Shown one piece after another: positions 1-4,378 of a DNA stretch of 5,884 bases; within the stretch, counting starts at the first letter, position 1; each line of letters begins with the position of its first letter. The notes below the pieces were generated by a model, which saw only the letters and a program-made list of their open reading frames with translations, was not told where the DNA came from and made no database searches. The stretch comes from Pseudomonadota bacterium. Lineage in GTDB: Bacteria; Pseudomonadota; Gammaproteobacteria; Steroidobacterales; Steroidobacteraceae. The translations under genes and the position numbers were made by a program. Location: contig JAEZCR010000124.1 of NCBI GenBank assembly GCA_023433465.1, positions 1 through 5,884 of the forward strand, written 5' to 3'.

Positions 1-39
1 TTATTCGTTCGCCGCTGACCTGACGGCTGGTGTCAACCT
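1..39 (+). other. Tail of an upstream plus-strand transcription unit
   Basis: No gene can be identified here. Two of the three forward frames close just ahead of the terminator, at TGA 16-18 and TGA 21-23. A plus-strand gene ending at one of these stops would be served by the hairpin at 40-71. Only five or six codons would be visible, too few to recognise a protein. The third forward frame stays open but runs antisense through the DUF1993 gene, so it is probably a shadow. Confidence 0.35.
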
Positions 40-71
40 GGGCCGGCCCGGTCGGGCCGGCCCTTTTTTTT
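40..71 (+). terminator. Strong intrinsic (Rho-independent) terminator
   Basis: Two copies of GGGCCGGCCC (40-49 and 54-63) flank a four-base GGTC loop and are followed by eight T residues (64-71). The stem is a perfect 10-bp all-G/C helix, giving the classic hairpin plus U-tract arrangement for rightward transcription. Read leftward, the hairpin is preceded by an A-tract but has no U-tract after it, so it should not work well for the convergent DUF1993 gene. Each arm is itself a palindrome, so alternative small foldbacks compete with the long stem. Confidence 0.93.
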
Positions 72-88
72 CGTCCGTGCGGGTCGGC

Positions 89-592
89 CTAGCTGCCGAG
101 GTAGTCGCGCTTGCCGATGTCGACGCCGTTGTGGCGCAGCAGGTTGTAGGCCGTGACGTGATGGAAGAAGAAATTGGGCAGCGCCCAGTTCTGCAGGAAC
201 GGCAGTCCTTTCATCTCGAGCGTGCGGTCGCGCAGCGGAATCTTGATGTCGCGCGTCTCGCTGCCTTCGAGCGCCGAGGCCGGCACCGTACCGAGGTAGT
301 CGATCGTCTTCCGGACGCGCGCGAGTAGTTCGTCCATGGTCGTCTCGTTGTCCTCGAACTTGGGCGGGTCGATGCCCGCCAGGCGCGCGATGGAATTCTT
401 CGCGAAGTCGCTCGTGAGCTGGACCTGTTTCGAGAGCGGCAACATGTCCGGCGCGAGGCGCAGCGACACGAAAACGTTCGGGTCGAAGTTGCGCGCCTTC
501 GCGTTGGCGACGCCTTTCTCCATCACGTGCAGCAGCTGAGTGAGCGACTTGCGGAACACGTCATGACTGAGGGCGTACATCGAAATCTTCAT
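89..592 (-). CDS. DUF1993 family protein (DinB-like fold)
   Basis: This is a complete 167-residue protein of the DUF1993 family, which is predicted to adopt a DinB-like four-helix bundle; its biochemical role is not established. The strongest recognition feature is the C-terminal block at residues 139-166, with PNFFFHH, then TAYNLLRHNGV, then GKRDYLG, which is characteristic of the family. H22 near the end of helix 1 and H144/H145/H154 are candidate metal ligands by analogy to DinB-like proteins, but that is inference. The length is typical and there is no signal peptide or membrane segment, so it should be cytosolic. The ATG at 590-592 is supported by AAGGA seven bases upstream, and the gene ends at TAG (89-91). 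It is divergent from the LysR-type regulator across a 65-bp gap, so it is a natural candidate for control by that regulator. Family assignment is confident; function is unknown. Confidence 0.9.
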   Translation of the reverse strand: MKISMYALSHDVFRKSLTQLLHVMEKGVANAKARNFDPNVFVSLRLAPDMLPLSKQVQLTSDFAKNSIARLAGIDPPKFEDNETTMDELLARVRKTIDYLGTVPASALEGSETRDIKIPLRDRTLEMKGLPFLQNWALPNFFFHHVTAYNLLRHNGVDIGKRDYLGS

Positions 593-657
593 GGGCCTTT
601 CCTTTCTCGATTCTTTAGTGGAACAATAGCCGCACCAACTCTCGCTTTGGTCCGCAT
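593..657. promoter_or_regulatory. Divergent promoter region with candidate LysR-type box
   Basis: This 65-bp gap separates two divergent start codons, the usual place for a LysR-type regulator to bind and control both itself and its neighbour. It is the most A/T-rich stretch between the genes. At 611-623 there is TTC-N7-GAA, a short dyad that also satisfies the T-N11-A rule for LysR-type boxes (T611, A623). The dyad is only three base pairs, and such matches arise often by chance. I could not place convincing -35/-10 pairs on either strand. Confidence 0.4.
600..604 (-). promoter_or_regulatory. Ribosome binding site of the DUF1993 gene
   Basis: The minus strand reads AAGGA here, inside a purine-rich run of A and G, seven bases before the ATG at 592. 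Spacing and sequence fit a standard Shine-Dalgarno site and fix the start codon of the DUF1993 gene. Confidence 0.75.
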
Positions 658-1554
658 ATGAGTGAATTGTGGTCCGCCGCTCAGCTCGCTGTCTTCGCGC
701 GAGTCGTCGAGCTCAATGGATTCTCCGCCGCCGCGCGCGCCTATCGCGTGCCCAAGGTCGCCATCAGCCGCGCCATCGCGGATCTCGAAAAATCCGTCGG
801 TGCGCAGCTGCTGAAGCGTACCACCCGAAGGATTTTTCTCACCGCGGCCGGTGAGGCCGTGTTGCCTCACGCGCGCGCCATCGGCGACGAGGTCGAGAAG
901 GTACGGCAACTCACGCTCGGATTCTCGACCAAGCGTACCGGCCCGCTGCGCGTGATCGCCGATCCGACCTACGGGCGCGTCCTGCTCGCGCCGCTGGTGC
1001 CACGCTTTCTCGACAGCTTCCCCGACATCGCGCTCGATGTCGTGCTCGACGCGGATGAAACCGGCGAATGGGACGTCGCGATCCGCGCCGGCGCGAACGA
1101 CGACCCGAAACTCGGCTCACGCCTGCTCGGCGCGCCCCCGGCGGTCCTGTGCGCGACCCCGGCGTATCTGCAAAAACATCCGGCGCCCGACAGGCCCGAG
1201 GGACTGCGCGATCACGCCCTGCTCACGCCGACCGCGGATGGCCCGGAATACCGCTTCCAGATGACCAAGGCCTCGGCCCGCGCGGAAGTGCGCGTTCAGC
1301 CCAAGCTCGCGGTGGACGATCCGGCCGTCCTGCACAGCGCGACGGTCGCGGGACTTGGAATCGGCCTGCTGCCCGAATTCCTCTGCCGGCAGGGTGTCGC
1401 CACGGCGAAGCTGCGTAAGGTGCTCGCCGATTGGCAGGCGCCCTCGGCCGCGCCACTGTACGCGGTGTTTCCCGCCGGCCTCGAGGGCGACCCGCGCGTC
1501 AAGAGTTTCGTGGAATTCGCGGCGGCGAATATAGTCCCCGCCCTCGCGCATTGA
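658..1554 (+). CDS. LysR-type transcriptional regulator
   Basis: This 298-residue protein has the standard LysR layout. An N-terminal winged helix-turn-helix covers about residues 5-65: the helix-turn-helix is about 22-43, with FSAAARAYRVPKVAISRAI then DLE, and the wing is about 54-65, with RTTRRIFLTAAGE. A linker helix follows, then a periplasmic-binding-protein-like effector domain from about residue 93 to 293. The length is normal and no key region is missing. The closely spaced TTRR wing resembles the CrgA/DmlR side of the family, but the effector cannot be deduced. The ATG at 658 is the only credible start, because the upstream frame hits TAG at 616-618 before any other start codon. It has no good Shine-Dalgarno sequence, so initiation may be weak. 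The stop codon overlaps the ribosome binding site of the acyl-CoA dehydrogenase gene. It probably controls the divergent DUF1993 gene, its own operon, or both. Confidence 0.95.
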   Translation: MSELWSAAQLAVFARVVELNGFSAAARAYRVPKVAISRAIADLEKSVGAQLLKRTTRRIFLTAAGEAVLPHARAIGDEVEKVRQLTLGFSTKRTGPLRVIADPTYGRVLLAPLVPRFLDSFPDIALDVVLDADETGEWDVAIRAGANDDPKLGSRLLGAPPAVLCATPAYLQKHPAPDRPEGLRDHALLTPTADGPEYRFQMTKASARAEVRVQPKLAVDDPAVLHSATVAGLGIGLLPEFLCRQGVATAKLRKVLADWQAPSAAPLYAVFPAGLEGDPRVKSFVEFAAANIVPALAH

Positions 1555-1557
1555 GGA
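1553..1557 (+). promoter_or_regulatory. Ribosome binding site of acyl-CoA dehydrogenase, overlapping regulator stop
   Basis: GAGGA at 1553-1557 lies seven bases before the ATG at 1565 and shares its first two bases with the TGA stop (1552-1554) of the LysR-type gene. This arrangement suggests translational coupling: ribosomes ending the regulator are placed directly over the next initiation site. It also sets the start codon of the dehydrogenase. Confidence 0.8.
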
Positions 1558-1564
1558 ACATCGC

Positions 1565-3379
1565 ATGTACCGCGCACCGGTCAAGGACATCCGGTTTGTA
1601 TTGGATGAGCTCATCGGCACTGAGCAGATCCGCGCCTGCCCCGAGTTCGTCGACTACTCGAGTGAAACCAACGAAGCGATCCTGAACGAGGCGGCCAAGT
1701 TCGCCGAGGCCGTGCTCGATCCGCTGTGCAAGAGCGGCGATCGCGAAGGCGCGCAGTGGTCGCCCCACGGCGTGACCATGCCGGCGGGCTTCCGCGAGGC
1801 CTACCAGCATTTCTGCGAGAGCGGCTGGCCCGCGCTGCGCTCGAAGGCGGAATTCGGCGGACAGAACGTGCCCACGGTGCTCGGCACGGCCGTCGAGGAA
1901 ATGTGGGCCTCGTCGAACCTCGCTTTCAAGCTCTGCCCGATGTTGACCCAGGGCGCGATCGAGGCGATCCAGCACTTCGGCACGCCGCAGCAGAAGCAGC
2001 TCTACCTGCCGCGCATGGTCAGCGGCGAATGGACCGGCACGATGAACCTGACCGAGCCGCAGGCGGGCAGCGACCTCGCGCAGGTGCGCACGCGCGCCGT
2101 GCCGGCGGGTCCTAACTACCGCATCTACGGCCAGAAGATCTTCATCACCTACGGCGAGCACGATCTCACCGAGAACATCGTGCACATGGTGCTGGCGCGC
2201 ATCGACGGCGCGCCGCCCGGCGTGCGCGGCATCTCGCTGTTCATGGTGCCGAAATTCTGGGTGAACGCCGACGGCACCGCCGGCGCGCGCAATGACCTCA
2301 ATTGCGCTTCCATCGAGCACAAGCTCGGCATCCACGCGAGCCCGACGTGCGTGATGATGTACGGCGAGAACGAGGGCGCGCTCGGACTGCTGGTCGGCGA
2401 GCCGAACCGCGGCCTCGAATACATGTTCGTGATGATGAACGCGGCGCGTCTGTCGGTCGGACTCGAGGGTTACGCGCAGGGTGAGCGCGCGTTCCAGCAG
2501 GCGGTCGCCTGGGCGCGCACGCGCGTGCAGGGCAAACCACCCGTGCCGATCGCGAAGGTCGCGGGGTCCGCCTCGCTCGGCACCAGCTCCTCGCCGGCGC
2601 CGATCATCGGGCACCCCGACGTCAAGCGCATGCTGCTCGGCATGAAGTCCACGGTCGAGGCCTCTCGCGCGATGGCGCTGTACGCGGCGTACCAGCTCGA
2701 TCTCGGCAACGCGCATCCGGACGCGGCCGTGCGCGCCGCGGCGCAGGCGCGCGGCGACCTGCTGATCCCGATCGTGAAGGGCTTCTGCACCGAGGCCGGC
2801 ATCGAGATCGCGAGCACGGGCATCCAGGTCCACGGCGGCATGGGATACATCGAGGAGACGGGCGCCGCGCAGACGCTGCGCGACGTGCGCATCACGACCA
2901 TCTACGAGGGCACGACGGGAATCCAGTCGAACGATCTCATCGGGCGCAAGTTCGGCCGCGATCGCGGCGCCGCGCTCGGCGCGTTCCTCGACGAGATGAA
3001 CGAGTCGCTGAAGGGGCTCTCGCCGCAACACCCGGACGCGCTGCGCGCGCGCGACGCGGCGCTCGCGGCCGTCGCGCGGTTGCGCGGGGTCGCCGATACG
3101 CTGCTGCACGCGCTGAGTGTGGCTCCGGACCGCGCGATGGCGGTGTCGGTGCCGTTCCTCAAGACCTGCGGTCTCACCATCGGCGCATGGCTCATGGCCC
3201 GGTCGGCGGCGATCGCCGCGCAGAAGCTGGCCGCGGGCAACGATCGCGAATTCCACGAAGGCAAGATCGCGAGCGCGAACTTCTTCGCGGCGCAGGTGTT
3301 GCCGCAGACACTGGCGTTCGAACTGATGATCTCGCAGGGCAGTGACGCGGTCTTGGGCGCCGACGCCGCGCTCATCTGA
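1565..3379 (+). CDS. Acyl-CoA dehydrogenase, DmdC-like long form
   Basis: This is a 604-residue FAD-dependent acyl-CoA dehydrogenase, which would introduce an alpha-beta double bond into an acyl-CoA thioester and pass electrons to electron-transfer flavoprotein in the cytosol. The N-terminal segment APVKDIRFVLDEL and the total length match the ~600-residue group that includes 3-methylmercaptopropionyl-CoA dehydrogenase (DmdC). Domains in order are: a short N-terminal extension (about 2-35), the helical N-domain (about 38-155), the beta middle domain opened by MNLTEPQAGSDL (160-171), the helical C-domain (about 280-455), and an extra C-terminal domain (about 468-600) typical of this long form. 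QVHGGMGYIEETG starts at residue 421. The likely catalytic base is E448 in IYEGTTGIQSN. The start is supported by GAGGA seven bases upstream, 10 bp after the regulator. The substrate is unknown; many DmdC-like proteins act outside dimethylsulfoniopropionate metabolism, so I give no gene symbol. Confidence 0.93.
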   Translation: MYRAPVKDIRFVLDELIGTEQIRACPEFVDYSSETNEAILNEAAKFAEAVLDPLCKSGDREGAQWSPHGVTMPAGFREAYQHFCESGWPALRSKAEFGGQNVPTVLGTAVEEMWASSNLAFKLCPMLTQGAIEAIQHFGTPQQKQLYLPRMVSGEWTGTMNLTEPQAGSDLAQVRTRAVPAGPNYRIYGQKIFITYGEHDLTENIVHMVLARIDGAPPGVRGISLFMVPKFWVNADGTAGARNDLNCASIEHKLGIHASPTCVMMYGENEGALGLLVGEPNRGLEYMFVMMNAARLSVGLEGYAQGERAFQQAVAWARTRVQGKPPVPIAKVAGSASLGTSSSPAPIIGHPDVKRMLLGMKSTVEASRAMALYAAYQLDLGNAHPDAAVRAAAQARGDLLIPIVKGFCTEAGIEIASTGIQVHGGMGYIEETGAAQTLRDVRITTIYEGTTGIQSNDLIGRKFGRDRGAALGAFLDEMNESLKGLSPQHPDALRARDAALAAVARLRGVADTLLHALSVAPDRAMAVSVPFLKTCGLTIGAWLMARSAAIAAQKLAAGNDREFHEGKIASANFFAAQVLPQTLAFELMISQGSDAVLGADAALI

Positions 3380-3389
3380 GGCATCCCTT

Positions 3390-3395
3390 GAGGAG
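3390..3395 (+). promoter_or_regulatory. Strong ribosome binding site of the aldo/keto reductase
   Basis: GAGGAG sits seven bases before the ATG at 3403, within the 23-bp gap after the dehydrogenase stop. It is the best Shine-Dalgarno site in the window. It matters because it selects the start that includes the twin-arginine signal; the next in-frame ATG (3448) has no such site. Confidence 0.85.
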
Positions 3396-3402
3396 ATAGA
3401 CA

Positions 3403-3465
3403 ATGGATCGCAGGACGTTCCTTGCAATCGGCGCCGCAACGGCCGGCATGAGCATCGCGGCCAGC
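3403..3465 (+). other. Predicted Tat signal peptide of the aldo/keto reductase
   Basis: Residues 1-21 contain DRRTFL close to the Tat consensus (S/T-R-R-x-F-L-K), with both arginines at positions 3-4. A weakly hydrophobic segment of Ala, Gly, Ile and Met follows. Cleavage is plausible after S21 or G22. The consensus lysine after FL is absent (alanine instead), and the n-region is short. The following residues, up to about 43, are polar and histidine/proline rich and lie outside the reductase barrel, as expected for a mature N-terminus. Confidence 0.75.
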
Positions 3466-4365
3466 GGACATCAGACCGACTACCCACATGACCACCGGCC
3501 GGGTGGCCTCGTCGTACCCACCGGGCCGCTGCTCGAGCGCAAGATCCCCTCGACCGGCGAAACGATCCCGGCGATCGGGCTCGGCACCTCCGGACCTTTC
3601 GAAGTCGGAACAGATGCCGCCGCGCGCGCGCCGCTGCGCGAAGTGCTGGAGGCGTTCTTCGCGGGTGGCGCTTCGCTCATCGACACCTCACCGATGTACT
3701 CGACGGCGGAAGCCGTCCTCGGCGAACTGCTGACGCCGGATCAGCAGGCCAAGGTGTTCATGGCGACGAAAGTGTGGACGCCCGGATCCGGCGCCCATGG
3801 CGAACAGAAGGGCATCGAACAGATGCAGCGCTCGATGTCGCTGCTCGAGCGCAAGCGCATCGAGCTCATGCAGGTTCACAACCTCGTGGATCTAGACGCG
3901 CACCTGAAGACGCTGCGGCGCTGGAAGGAAGAAGGCCGCATCAAGTACATCGGCGTCACGCACTACACGACGAGCTCGTATCCCGAGCTTATCTCGATCC
4001 TCGGCCGCGAGAAGCTGGACTTCATGCAGTTCAACTACTCCGCCGCGACGCGCGAGGCGGAAAAGAAGCTGCTGCCGCTGTGCGCGGAGAAGGGCGTGGC
4101 CGTCATCATCAATCGCGGCTTCGAGGACGGAAACCTGTTCGCGCAGGTGAAGGGCAAGCCCGTACCCGAATGGGCCGCGGAGTTCGGCGCCAATAGTTGG
4201 GCGCAGATATTCCTGAAGTTCGTGCTCGCGCACCCGGCGGTGACCTGCGTGATCCCCGCCACCGGCAAGGTGAAGAACCTCGTCGACAACCTCGGCGCGG
4301 CCGTGGGCGAACTACCGAACGAGAAGCAGCGCGCGCAAATCGTAGCCGCGGTTGGAGCCGGGTAG
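3403..4365 (+). CDS. Aldo/keto reductase with twin-arginine signal peptide
   Basis: This 320-residue protein is an NAD(P)H-type aldo/keto reductase with an N-terminal export signal. The barrel begins near residue 44 (LERKIPSTGETIPAIGLGT). All four expected catalytic residues are visible: D94 and Y99 in LIDTSPMY, K123 in MATKVW, and H159 in MQVHNL. The cofactor-phosphate loop is at 284-296, with IPATGKVKNLVDN. Residues 1-21 look like a Tat signal: DRRTFL, then a moderately hydrophobic alanine- and glycine-rich stretch, then a small-residue cleavage region around A19-G22. The gene follows the acyl-CoA dehydrogenase by 23 bp on the same strand, so the two are probably co-transcribed with the LysR-type gene. 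Family members reduce aldehydes or ketones; the substrate here is unknown. Export would require the cofactor to be bound before transport, which is possible for Tat substrates but is inferred. It ends 13 bp before the convergent dehydrogenase gene. Confidence 0.93.
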   Translation: MDRRTFLAIGAATAGMSIAASGHQTDYPHDHRPGGLVVPTGPLLERKIPSTGETIPAIGLGTSGPFEVGTDAAARAPLREVLEAFFAGGASLIDTSPMYSTAEAVLGELLTPDQQAKVFMATKVWTPGSGAHGEQKGIEQMQRSMSLLERKRIELMQVHNLVDLDAHLKTLRRWKEEGRIKYIGVTHYTTSSYPELISILGREKLDFMQFNYSAATREAEKKLLPLCAEKGVAVIINRGFEDGNLFAQVKGKPVPEWAAEFGANSWAQIFLKFVLAHPAVTCVIPATGKVKNLVDNLGAAVGELPNEKQRAQIVAAVGAG

Positions 4366-4378
4366 CCGCGAGCGTGGG

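Noticed and set aside
77..328. Short plus-strand open frame across the DUF1993 gene
   Set aside because: It lies wholly antisense to a recognised conserved protein, begins just after the terminator, has no family resemblance and no good ribosome binding site.
593..657. Explicit -35/-10 promoter pairs for the two divergent genes
   Set aside because: Hexamer-like pieces can be found on both strands, but none has acceptable sequence and spacing together, so no promoter was called.
2470..2901. A 143-codon minus-strand frame within the dehydrogenase
   Set aside because: It is a codon-bias shadow: alanine- and serine-rich with no recognisable motif, and nested within a confidently identified gene on the other strand.
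3448..3450. Alternative in-frame ATG start for the aldo/keto reductase that would remove the signal peptide
   Set aside because: It has no Shine-Dalgarno sequence upstream, whereas the ATG at 3403 has GAGGAG at ideal spacing.
1499..3487. A 662-codon open frame on the minus strand, opposite the acyl-CoA dehydrogenase
   Set aside because: It is low-complexity, arginine-, alanine- and histidine-rich translation typical of the antisense of a high-GC gene. It overlaps the full dehydrogenase and shows no recognisable domain, while the plus-strand frame has clear family motifs and a ribosome binding site.
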